Assembly (NCBI RefSeq): GCF_009846865.1
Contig: NZ_WUWN01000025.1
Span: 1 to 49,306 of the forward strand
From: Puerhibacterium puerhi
GTDB lineage: Bacteria > Actinomycetota > Actinomycetes > Actinomycetales > Cellulomonadaceae
Direction of reading: 5' to 3'
Length of the DNA stretch: 49,306 bases
Part shown: positions 42,266-49,306 of the stretch, one piece after another
How positions within the stretch are numbered: the first letter of the stretch is position 1
Layout: every line of letters begins with the position of its first letter
Program-made: the position numbers and the translations under genes
Notes under the pieces: generated by a model
The model's database searches: none
Seen by the model: only the letters and a program-made list of their open reading frames with translations
What the model was told of the DNA's origin: nothing

Positions 42266-43525
42266 TCACATGAGGCCCAGCTTCCGCGCGCACGCCGGCC
42301 ACTGGCCCCAGCCCGCGCGCTCCTGGAGGATCTGCGCGCGCTGCGTCTGCTCGGCGGCCGACGCCTCGGACGGCAGGCCGCTGCCGCCGACCGACTGCCA
42401 CGTCGACACCGTGAACTGGTAGAGCCCGTAGTAGCCGTTGCCGGTGTTGGTCGCCGGGTTGCCGCCCGACTCGCACTGGGCGAGCGCCGCCCAGACGCCG
42501 CTCGTCGGCGCGGACCCCGTGGCGGCCTCGTCCGAGCCGCCCGACGACCCCTCGTCGGAGGTGCCGGACGCCCCCTCGTCGGAGGCGGTGGACGACGAGC
42601 GCTCCGGCGCCGCCGCGGGCTCCGGCTCGGGCTCGGGCTCGGGGCGCTCCTTGGTGCCCTCGACCACGATCTCGTCGACCGGCGGCGTGGTGTCGCCCTC
42701 GGAGACGAGCTCGCGGGACTCCTCCTTGCCGTCCACCGTGGTGACGCGCTCCACGACGGTGTGCACGCCCTCGACACCCTCCTGGGTGACCTCCGGCTCG
42801 AGGTCGGAGAACCGCTCGGGGTCCTCCCGCGTCACCGTCTCGAACGGGATGGGCGTCTCGGTGGTGACGTCCTTGGTCTCCACGCGCTGCACCACGACGG
42901 CGACCTCGGCCTCGGTCTCGGGCACCCCGACGGCCTCCGGCGTCGCGACGCTCACGCGGTCGTCGCCGTCGATCGCCACGTCGACGCTGCGCAGCAGCGC
43001 GTCGACGCCCTGGCCGGTGTCCTTCGTCGTGCGGGTCTCGCCGTCGGCGACGACGGCGACCGGGCCGCCGCCGTGCGCGAGGCGCAGGGGCAGCGAGGCG
43101 CGCTCGCCGGAGCGGGACGCGACGAGGCGGACGTCGCCGCCGCGGGAGGCGAACCGGTCGAGCGCCTCCCCCGCGTCCAGCGCGGTCACCCAGATGTCGG
43201 CCTGGTCGCCGTCGGCCTGCAGCGTCACCTGGCGGCCGTAGCGGACGACGATCTCGGCGCCGTCACGCAGGGAGGACGTCGCGTCGGGGGCGACGGCGTC
43301 GCGCTCGCCGACGCGCACCCCCTGGGCGTCGAGCAGGCCCTCGACGGAGCCGGCGAAGGTCGTCACCGTGGTGACGGTGCCGTCGACGTCGAGGGTCACC
43401 GTCTTGCGGGCGTCCGCGTAGGCGACGGCGCCGCCCGTGGCGACTGCCGCCGCCGCGAGGCCGGCCACCCAGGGCCAGCGACGACGGCGTGCTGCGGTGC
43501 GGGTCTCGGTGTTCGGAGCTGTCAC
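42266..43525 (-). CDS. rpfB: Resuscitation-promoting factor (RpfB-like)
   Basis: A 419-residue protein with GTG start. Basic tail, one membrane anchor (WPWVAGLAAAAVATGG), DUF348 repeats, a G5 domain (VVVQRVETKDVTTETPIP...VERVTTVDGKEESR), an acidic Pro/Glu/Ser linker and a true Rpf domain: VWAALAQCESGGNP with catalytic Glu, NGYYGLYQFTVSTWQSVGG, and a final WPACARKLGL Cys. Rpf domains are lysozyme-like muralytic enzymes that promote growth from dormancy. Position between tatD and rsmA is that of rpfB in M. tuberculosis and other Actinobacteria. It is the middle one of three related genes. Confidence 0.93.
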   Translation of the reverse strand: MTAPNTETRTAARRRRWPWVAGLAAAAVATGGAVAYADARKTVTLDVDGTVTTVTTFAGSVEGLLDAQGVRVGERDAVAPDATSSLRDGAEIVVRYGRQVTLQADGDQADIWVTALDAGEALDRFASRGGDVRLVASRSGERASLPLRLAHGGGPVAVVADGETRTTKDTGQGVDALLRSVDVAIDGDDRVSVATPEAVGVPETEAEVAVVVQRVETKDVTTETPIPFETVTREDPERFSDLEPEVTQEGVEGVHTVVERVTTVDGKEESRELVSEGDTTPPVDEIVVEGTKERPEPEPEPEPAAAPERSSSTASDEGASGTSDEGSSGGSDEAATGSAPTSGVWAALAQCESGGNPATNTGNGYYGLYQFTVSTWQSVGGSGLPSEASAAEQTQRAQILQERAGWGQWPACARKLGLM

Positions 43526-43579
43526 GCGGTCAGGCTCTCTGCCGGGCCCACCGGCGGATCCGGCGGGGCACTGTCGGCG

Positions 43580-43608
43580 ACCGTAACCGGTTCGTTATCT
43601 GGGGCCAA
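43580..43608 (-). promoter_or_regulatory. rpfB promoter with ATAAC-N6-GTTAC
   Basis: TTGGCC (plus 43603-43608), a 17-bp spacer and TACGGT (43580-43585) on the - strand, with ATAAC-GAACCG-GTTAC (43583-43598) spanning the -10 edge and spacer. Nineteen of twenty bases around the -10 and spacer match paralogue 1. Predicted start near 43573 gives a leader of about 48 nt. Confidence 0.65.
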
Positions 43609-43705
43609 GCGCAACGGCGCCGAGATGCCCCGTCTGATGCCTGATTGTCCGAAATATCCCCGGGTGAACATGCGCCCGAGGCGCCTGTCCGCCTGCGCGT
43701 CCGCT

Positions 43706-43760
43706 CGGTGCCCGCCCGGTGCCCACCCGGTGCCCGCCCGATGCCCGCCCGGTACCGCTC
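43706..43760. repeat. 11-bp tandem repeat at the 3' end of paralogue 3
   Basis: Five 11-bp units (CGGTGCCCGCC and variants) run up to and over the stop of Rpf-like paralogue 3. The reading frame ends inside the last, degenerate unit. Perhaps a transcription-end feature or slippage tract. Confidence 0.7.
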
Positions 43761-45198
43761 AGTACCAGCCGGCCCGCTGGGAGTGCGCCCAGGCCCCGCA
43801 CGGCGTGCCGTACCGGCCGTCGATGTAGCCGAGCCCCCACTCGATCTGGGTGACCGCGTTCGTGCGCCAGTCGGCGCCGACCGAGGCCATCCGCGAGCCG
43901 GGCAGCGCCTGGGGGATGCCGTAGGCCGACGACGACGGGTTGTCGGCGTCGACGCGCCAGCCCGACTCCTTGGTCCACAGCTTGTCGAGGCAGGCGAACT
44001 GCGAGTCGCCCCAGCCGCGCTCCGCGGCCAGCGCCCGGGCCGTGGCGCGCGCCGAGCCCGGGTCCACGACCACGGTGTCGGGGTCCATCGTCCCGACGAC
44101 CACGACCTCGTCCCGCGGCTCGCGCGTGACCACCCGGGAGGCGACGGTGCGCTCCACCTCGGCGCCGTCGAGCGTGCGGACCGCGTACGTGGTCGTCGCC
44201 TCGCCCGGCCGGCCCACCGTCCGCACGTGGCGGTAGCCCTCGGGCAGGCTGGGGTCCTCGATCGTGGTGGTCTCGAAGGGCAGCACCTCGGTGGTGGAGT
44301 CCGACGCCGTCTGGCCGCGGGAGACCAGCACCAGCATCCCGTCGGTGGCCGCGGCGGTGAGCGGCACCGACGTCGCGTCCTCCTCGGCCAGCGTGATCCC
44401 GGCGTCGGCGAGGACGTCGCGGACGGTGGCCTGCGTGGTGCGGATCGGCAGCACGGTGCCGTCCACCGCCACCCTGACGGTCTTGAGGGTGGACACGCGC
44501 ACCGGCTCGCGGCCCAGCGGCGCGCTGCGCGACGCCGACGCCACCGCCCCGTCGCCGCGCTCGCCCAGCGCGGAGATGAGGTCGCCGACGGTGAGCGCCG
44601 TCGTCGTGAAGGTCTCGCTCTCGCCGTCCACCTCGAGGGTCACCACGCGGCTGGAGCGCACCACGATCGTGCCGCCGTCGGCGGCCGGGGCGCCCGCGGC
44701 GGGCTGGACCAGGTCGTCGGCCCGCACCTCGACGCCCTGGAAGGCCAGCACGTCGCCCACCGTGCGGCCGTAGGCCGAGACGGTGCGGATGCGGCCGTCG
44801 TCGTCGATCGTCACCGTCTTGTGCGCGTCGGCCACGGCGAACGTCGAGCCGGCCAGGGCCACGACGACGGCGCCCTGCAGGGCGCGGCGCACCCCGGGGC
44901 GCAGCCGGGGCCCGACGGCGGGCGCCGTCTCGGCAGGGGGCGTCTGCTCGACGCCGGGCGTCGTCCCAGCAGCGGGCGTCGTGTCGACGGCGGGCGGCGC
45001 TTCCGGCGCCCGCGGGGCGGTGGAGCGGCCGACGACGTCCTCGGGCCGCGTGGCGGCGTGCGCGGCGCGCCGCGGCGACGGGGCGGCGGCGCGGGCCTCG
45101 CGGCGGGGCCCGGGAAGAAGGGACCCGGGGACGCGGGGCACGGGCACGCGGGGTGCGGGCGCGCCGGCGTGCCGACCCTTGCGTGCGCGCGACCTCAC
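43759..45198 (-). CDS. DUF348-G5 protein with transglycosylase-like C-terminus (Rpf-like paralogue 3)
   Basis: A 479-residue protein. Start GTG at 45198 (RSRARKGRH) is uncertain; TACGGT lies 9 nt upstream. A long basic/Pro-rich cytoplasmic stretch (about 95 residues) precedes the membrane segment (LQGAVVVALAGSTFAVA), then three DUF348 repeats (KTVTIDDDGRIRTVS...), a divergent G5 domain (TEVLPFETTTIEDPSLPEG...) and the same lysozyme-fold C-terminus as paralogue 1 (WTKESGWR, YGIPQALPGS, GRYGTPCGAW). Expected to act on peptidoglycan at the outer face of the membrane. It is next to tatD in the conserved metG-tatD-rpf-rsmA-ispE order. Confidence 0.87.
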   Translation of the reverse strand: MRSRARKGRHAGAPAPRVPVPRVPGSLLPGPRREARAAAPSPRRAAHAATRPEDVVGRSTAPRAPEAPPAVDTTPAAGTTPGVEQTPPAETAPAVGPRLRPGVRRALQGAVVVALAGSTFAVADAHKTVTIDDDGRIRTVSAYGRTVGDVLAFQGVEVRADDLVQPAAGAPAADGGTIVVRSSRVVTLEVDGESETFTTTALTVGDLISALGERGDGAVASASRSAPLGREPVRVSTLKTVRVAVDGTVLPIRTTQATVRDVLADAGITLAEEDATSVPLTAAATDGMLVLVSRGQTASDSTTEVLPFETTTIEDPSLPEGYRHVRTVGRPGEATTTYAVRTLDGAEVERTVASRVVTREPRDEVVVVGTMDPDTVVVDPGSARATARALAAERGWGDSQFACLDKLWTKESGWRVDADNPSSSAYGIPQALPGSRMASVGADWRTNAVTQIEWGLGYIDGRYGTPCGAWAHSQRAGWY

Positions 45199-45286
45199 GG
45201 GCACCAGACCGTAGCCGAACCGACCCGTCCCGGGCGCGTCGCCCCAGGCCACCGGCGCGCGAGGACGACCGGCTCCACCCGCCGGT

Positions 45287-46255
45287 TCACCACGTGCCGT
45301 ACACGCGCGCCGTGTTCGCGGACACGGCGGCGCACACCTCCTCCAGCGGCCGCTCGAGCACCTCGGCCATGCCCCGCACGGTGTGCGCGACGGCGAACGG
45401 GGCGTTGGGCTGCCCGCGGTACGGGTGCGGGGTCAGGTAGGGCGCGTCCGTCTCGGCCAGGACGAGCTCGAGCGGCACGGCGCGCAGCGCTGCTCGCAGG
45501 TGCTCGTTGGGCTTGTAGGTGACCGGCCCGGCGAACGACAGGTACCAGCCGTGCTCGGCGCAGACGCGCGCCATCTCCGCGTCGCCGGAGTAGCAGTGGA
45601 ACACCGTCCGCTCCGGGGCGCCGTCCGCCAGCAGCACGTCGATCACCTCGGCGTGCGCGTCGCGGTCGTGGATCTGCAGCGCCAGGCCGAGCTCCTTGGC
45701 CAGCGCGACGTGCGCGCGGAACGACTCGCGCTGCACCTGCGCGCCGCGCGGGCCGGTGCGGAACAGGTCCATGCCGGTCTCGCCGATCGCCCGGACGCGG
45801 TCGTTGGCCCGGGCCACGGCCGCGACCTCGGCGACCGCCTCGTCGAGCGACTTCGCGTGCCGCGGCTGCGGCGTCGGCGTCAGCCCGTCCGGGCCCACCT
45901 CGTCGACGCCCGCGTGCAGCGTGGCCTCGTTGGGGTGGATGGCCACGGCGCCCACGAGCGCCGGGTGCGCGAGCGCGCCGTCGGCGGCGCGCTCGCGCAG
46001 CAGGGCGTCGGTCCAGCGCACGGCGTCCAGGTCGCAGCCGACCTGGACGATGCGGTCGACGCCGGCGCGCGCCGCCCGGGCGACGTGCTCGGCCACCGTC
46101 GGCGCGACGGCGGGACCGCCGTCCGGGCCGGGGCGCCCGCCCGTGCGGTCGAGGTAGACCTCGGCGATCGCGTCCAGGTGGGTGTGGTTGTCCGCGACCG
46201 GGGCCGGCAGCGGCTCCGGGTCGGCCGGGAAGCCGCGCTCGCGCGTGCGGGCCAC
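45287..46255 (-). CDS. tatD: TatD family metal-dependent hydrolase
   Basis: A 322-residue TIM-barrel hydrolase with metal ligands in ADNHTHLD, the Glu in AIGETGMDLF, His in LQIHDRDAH, and VFHCYSGD, plus LAETDAPYLTPHPYRG near the C-terminus. TatD proteins are 3'-5' DNA exonucleases/DNases. Compared with E. coli TatD, an insert of about 20 residues after the first metal motif (GRPGPDGGPAVAP) is Pro/Gly-rich. GTG start 3 bp after the metG stop, so cotranscribed with metG. Confidence 0.95.
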   Translation of the reverse strand: MARTRERGFPADPEPLPAPVADNHTHLDAIAEVYLDRTGGRPGPDGGPAVAPTVAEHVARAARAGVDRIVQVGCDLDAVRWTDALLRERAADGALAHPALVGAVAIHPNEATLHAGVDEVGPDGLTPTPQPRHAKSLDEAVAEVAAVARANDRVRAIGETGMDLFRTGPRGAQVQRESFRAHVALAKELGLALQIHDRDAHAEVIDVLLADGAPERTVFHCYSGDAEMARVCAEHGWYLSFAGPVTYKPNEHLRAALRAVPLELVLAETDAPYLTPHPYRGQPNAPFAVAHTVRGMAEVLERPLEEVCAAVSANTARVYGTW

Positions 46256-46258
46256 CGC

Positions 46259-47881
46259 TCAGGCGTCCTCGTCGAGGCGCGGGAACAGGGCGGCGCCCTT
46301 GGTGACCGTGGTGCCGGCGGGCAGCACGCCGAACGACGCCGCCGAGGCCACCGGCTGGGCCGCGATCGGGCCGAGGACCGGCTCGGCGCCGAGCGCCTCC
46401 CACAGGCGCGCGGCGGCCTTGGGCGTCACCGGGTGCAGCAGCACCGCCAGGGCGCGCAGCGCCTCGGCGGCGGTGACCAGCGACGTCGCGAGGCGTCCGC
46501 CGTCCACGCCCCTGCCCTCGGCGTCGGTCTCGCCCGGCTCCTTGGCCACCTTCCACGGCTGCGTCTCCGTGAGGTAGCCGTTGGTGGCGTCGACCAGCGA
46601 CCACACCGCCGCGACGGCGTCGTGGATCGCCATGCGGTCGATCGCGGCCTCGGCGTCGGCCACGGCCTTGGCCGCCACCGCCTCGAGGTCGGTCTCCAGG
46701 TCGGTGCGCGCGCCCGCCGCGGGCAGCGTGCCGCCGAAGTACTTGCCGATCATCGCGGCGGTGCGCGAGGCGAGGTTGCCGAACCCGTTGGCCAGCTCGC
46801 CGTTGTACCGCGCGACCATGTCCTCCCAGGAGAACGAGCCGTCGCCGCCGAACCCGATCGTCCGCATGAAGTAGTAGCGGAACGCGTCCGAGCCGAAGGT
46901 GTCGATGATGTCGCTCGGCGCGATGCCGGTCAGGCGCGACTTGCTCATCTTCTCGCCGCCCACCAGCAGCCAGCCGTGCGCGAAGACCTGCTTCGGCAGC
47001 GGCAGGCCCGCGGCCATGAGCATGGCCGGCCAGATCACGGCGTGGAACCGCAGGATGTCCTTGCCCACCAGGTGCACGTCCGCCGGCCAGGTGCGCGCGA
47101 ACCGCTCGCGCTCGGCGGCGTCGTCGGACCCGTAGCCCACCGCGGTCATGTAGTTGAGCAGCGCGTCGAACCACACGTACAGCACGTGCTTGTCGTCCCA
47201 CGGGATGGGGATGCCCCAGTCGAACGTGGAGCGGGAGATCGACAGGTCCTGCAGGCCCTGCTTGACGAACCCGACCACCTCGTTGCGGGCGCTGGCCGGC
47301 TGCACGAACTCCGGGTGCTCCTCGTACAGGGCCAGCAGCCGGTCGGCGTAGGCGCTCATGCGGAAGAAGTAGTTCTCCTCCGCGAGCATCTCGACCGGGC
47401 GCAGGTGGATCGGGCACACCTTCTGGCCCGCGTACTCGCCGGTGCCGTCGAGCAGCTCGCCCGGGAGCTTGTACTCCTCGCAGCCCACGCAGTACGGGCC
47501 CTCGTAGGAGCCCTTGTAGATCTCGCCCGCGTCGTACAGGCCCTGCAGGAACTTCTGCACCGCCACGACGTGGCGCTCCTGCGTGGTGCGGATGAAGTCG
47601 TCGTTGCGCGCGTCGATCGTCTCGAGCACCGGCTGCCACGCCGACTCCACGAGCCGGTCGGCCCACTCCTGCGGCGAGACGCCGTTCTTCTCGGCGGTGC
47701 GCAGCACCTTCTCGCCGTGCTCGTCGGTGCCCGTGAGGAACCAGACGTCCTCCTGGCGCTGGCGGTGCCAGCGGGTGACGACGTCGGCGGCCACCGTCGT
47801 GTACGCGTGCCCGATGTGCGGGGCGTCGTTCACGTAGTAGATCGGGGTCGTCAGGTAGAAGGACTTCGCGGCCTCGGGCAT
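46259..47881 (-). CDS. metG: Methionyl-tRNA synthetase
   Basis: A 540-residue class I synthetase charging tRNA-Met. HIGH motif in APHIGHAYT, zinc-binding insert with CVGCEEYK and CPIHL, WFDALLNYM, and KMSKS in GEKMSKSRLTG. No C-terminal EMAP-type tRNA-binding domain, as in other Actinobacteria. Start MPEAAKSFYL at 47881: TACGAT (plus 47889-47894) lies 7 nt upstream and covers part of the other possible ATG at 47890, so I prefer 47881 with a leaderless mRNA. Confidence 0.96.
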   Translation of the reverse strand: MPEAAKSFYLTTPIYYVNDAPHIGHAYTTVAADVVTRWHRQRQEDVWFLTGTDEHGEKVLRTAEKNGVSPQEWADRLVESAWQPVLETIDARNDDFIRTTQERHVVAVQKFLQGLYDAGEIYKGSYEGPYCVGCEEYKLPGELLDGTGEYAGQKVCPIHLRPVEMLAEENYFFRMSAYADRLLALYEEHPEFVQPASARNEVVGFVKQGLQDLSISRSTFDWGIPIPWDDKHVLYVWFDALLNYMTAVGYGSDDAAERERFARTWPADVHLVGKDILRFHAVIWPAMLMAAGLPLPKQVFAHGWLLVGGEKMSKSRLTGIAPSDIIDTFGSDAFRYYFMRTIGFGGDGSFSWEDMVARYNGELANGFGNLASRTAAMIGKYFGGTLPAAGARTDLETDLEAVAAKAVADAEAAIDRMAIHDAVAAVWSLVDATNGYLTETQPWKVAKEPGETDAEGRGVDGGRLATSLVTAAEALRALAVLLHPVTPKAAARLWEALGAEPVLGPIAAQPVASAASFGVLPAGTTVTKGAALFPRLDEDA

Positions 47882-47925
47882 GGGGTCCATCGTAGTGACC
47901 GCGCCGCGGGCGTCGACGGCCTTTC

Positions 47926-49306
47926 TCAGCCCGCCGGCTCGAGGGTCACGCGCAGCAGCCGGTCGTCGCCGGCGCGCGGGTCGCCGCGGCCGTCGGTGTT
48001 GTTGGTCAGCACCCACAGGTCGGCGCCGCCGGCCGCCACGACGGCGCGCAGCCGGCCGTGCTCGCCGTCGAGCAGCGCCTGCGGCTCGCCCAGCCCGGGT
48101 GCGTCGCCGTCTGCGTCCCCGGCTGCGGGCGCGACGTCGAACGGCACGCGCCACAGCCGCTCCCCGCGCAGGCCGGCGAGGTAGACGGCGTCCGGCGTCA
48201 CGGCCAGGCCCGACGGCGACGCCTCGTCGGTGCTCCAGGTGGCCACCGGCTGCACCCGCCCGTCGACCACCTGCGGCAGGCGCGCGCCGGGCACGGCCGG
48301 GCTCGCCGCGCCCTCGGCCCGGCCCTGGACGTCGGGCCAGCCGTAGTCGCCGCCCGGGACCAGCAGGTTCAGCTCGTCCCACGTGTTCTGCCCGAACTCG
48401 CTGGCGAACGCCCGGCCGGCCGGGTCCCAGCCGATGCCCTGGACGTTGCGGTGCCCGTGGCTCCACACGGGCGACCCGGCCGTCGGGTTGCCCGGCGCGG
48501 GGTCGCCGTCGAGCGTCACCCGCAGCACCTTGCCGGCCAGGGAGCCGGGGTCCTGGGCGGCGGCCCCGTCGCCCGCGTCGCCCGTGGTGACCCACAGGAA
48601 CCCGTCGGGGTCGAACGCCACCTGCCCGCCGTCGTGGTTCCCGGCGCGCGGGACGCCCGCGAGCACGGTGGCCAGGCGCTCGAGGCGCGGGGTGCCGCCG
48701 CCCGTGCCGAGGTGGAGGGCGCCGCCCAGCACCGCGTTGTCGTCGGCGCCGGTGCGGTAGACGACGACCGTGACGGCGTCGTCGCGGGCGGGCGCCGCGC
48801 CGTCGTCGGCGCCGTCGGCCGGAGTCCCGCCGTCGTCGGCCGGGGCGCCGGGGCCGCCCTCGGCGGGGGCGGGGACGGCGCCGGTGGGCGCCACGGCGAC
48901 GCCGAGCAGGCCGCCCTCCCCGCCGGGCACCGTCTCGGCGGCGAGCTGCCCGGCGCCCGGTCCGCCGACGTCGACCACGCGGCCCGACGCCGGGTCCACC
49001 ACCACGAGCCGGGCGTCGTCGCGCAGGCTCACCAGCAGCCGTCCGTCGGGCAGGGGCGCGAGGCCCCACGGGACGTGCAGGCCGTCCGCGACGGTCTCGG
49101 CGCGGCCGGTGACCGGGCCGGGCGGGAGCGCGGGCGCGGGCCACCCGGCGGTGCCGGCGGAAGGGCTGGCCGGGCCGGGGGCCGGGGTGGGCGCGGGGCT
49201 GGACGGGCGGCTCGGAGCCGGGGTCCCGGACGGGCCCGGGCTCCCCGGCGACGCCGTGGCGGCGCCGGTCCCGGCGTCCGTGGGCGTCCCGGTGGGGCCG
49301 GGCGTG
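47926..49306 (-). CDS. PQQ-dependent sugar dehydrogenase-like beta-propeller (5' end off window)
   Basis: The frame is open from the right edge of the window to the stop at 47926 (459 codons seen). The visible N-terminal part is a 60-residue Pro/Thr/Ser/Gly linker, then ETVADGLHVPWGLAPLPDG and the soluble glucose/sorbosone dehydrogenase propeller: AGNHDGGQVAFDPDG (active-site His region), WSHGHRNVQGIGWDPAG (Arg region), FGQNTWDELNLLVPGGDYGWP. An internal Pro/Asp/Ala-rich insertion (about 48760-48890) interrupts the propeller. Such proteins oxidise sugars outside the cell with PQQ, and are often lipoproteins; the signal lies beyond the window. Substrate unknown. Confidence 0.88.
   Translation of the reverse strand, partial: TPGPTGTPTDAGTGAATASPGSPGPSGTPAPSRPSSPAPTPAPGPASPSAGTAGWPAPALPPGPVTGRAETVADGLHVPWGLAPLPDGRLLVSLRDDARLVVVDPASGRVVDVGGPGAGQLAAETVPGGEGGLLGVAVAPTGAVPAPAEGGPGAPADDGGTPADGADDGAAPARDDAVTVVVYRTGADDNAVLGGALHLGTGGGTPRLERLATVLAGVPRAGNHDGGQVAFDPDGFLWVTTGDAGDGAAAQDPGSLAGKVLRVTLDGDPAPGNPTAGSPVWSHGHRNVQGIGWDPAGRAFASEFGQNTWDELNLLVPGGDYGWPDVQGRAEGAASPAVPGARLPQVVDGRVQPVATWSTDEASPSGLAVTPDAVYLAGLRGERLWRVPFDVAPAAGDADGDAPGLGEPQALLDGEHGRLRAVVAAGGADLWVLTNNTDGRGDPRAGDDRLLRVTLEPAG

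Noticed and set aside
43706-43760. Rho-independent terminator after Rpf-like paralogue 3
   Set aside because: The 11-bp units are direct repeats with no inverted symmetry, so no hairpin forms.
47890-49144. A much longer MetG (961 codons)
   Set aside because: The extra N-terminal frame is Arg-rich noise over the sugar dehydrogenase gene; the MPEAAKS start gives a normal MetG.

Overview
The window is very GC-rich (third positions almost always G or C), has no transposase or rRNA, and carries an actinobacterial housekeeping block. Gene order (tRNA-Gln, glmU, prs, rplY, pth with a divergent TetR; metG, tatD, rpf, rsmA, ispE; lat beside an Lrp regulator) is the one known from Mycobacterium and Micrococcales. 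Combined with a mannan-degradation locus, it points to a Micrococcales genome of the Cellulomonadaceae/Promicromonosporaceae type (for example Cellulosimicrobium or Isoptericola). That assignment is inference; no 16S is present.

Layout. 1-7.8 kb: an exopolysaccharide locus. A polymerase/ligase-like membrane protein and three glycosyltransferases run on +, meeting a fourth glycosyltransferase and a Wzz/BY-kinase-like protein on -. 8-9.4 kb: two DUF4190-type membrane proteins, one with twelve 5-residue Tyr/Gln repeats. 9.4-13.9 kb (-): pth, rplY, prs, glmU, tRNA-Gln(TTG), then divergent TetR. 14.7-24.3 kb: accessory genes: iron-containing ADH/maleylacetate reductase, MarR, CynX-like MFS, class I glutamine amidotransferase, S66 LD-carboxypeptidase, an AbiEi-like/DUF559 nuclease-fold gene bracketed by two copies of a 70-bp palindrome, an RDD protein, a small membrane protein, an alpha/beta hydrolase and a GNAT. 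24.3-28.2 kb (-): ABC-F ATPase, Lrp regulator and lysine 6-transaminase. 28.3-38.4 kb: an alpha-mannan locus (solute-binding lipoprotein, two permeases, GH38, secreted GH76, ROK regulator) and a divergent CE7 esterase. 38.5-49.3 kb (-): ispE, rsmA, three consecutive DUF348/G5 cell-wall proteins at the rpfB position, tatD, metG, and the 3' part of a PQQ-type sugar dehydrogenase.

How the genes work together. In the mannan locus, secreted GH76 would cut alpha-1,6-mannan backbones, the ABC importer would bring in oligosaccharides, cytoplasmic GH38 would release mannose, and ROK would control a promoter whose -10 is overlapped by an inverted repeat. In the rpf block, three paralogues with two kinds of C-terminal lysozyme-fold domain would remodel peptidoglycan. 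Two of them share almost the same promoter, with an ATAAC-N6-GTTAC direct repeat.

Most unusual items: (i) the palindrome-bracketed nuclease-fold cassette at 19991-21428; (ii) a BY-kinase-like protein whose Walker A lacks the GK(S/T) residues; (iii) the three mosaic Rpf-like paralogues and their shared promoter; (iv) a cluster of inverted 21-bp repeats at 38451-38545. Many genes also look leaderless, with a TAnnnT hexamer 6-8 nt before the start codon.
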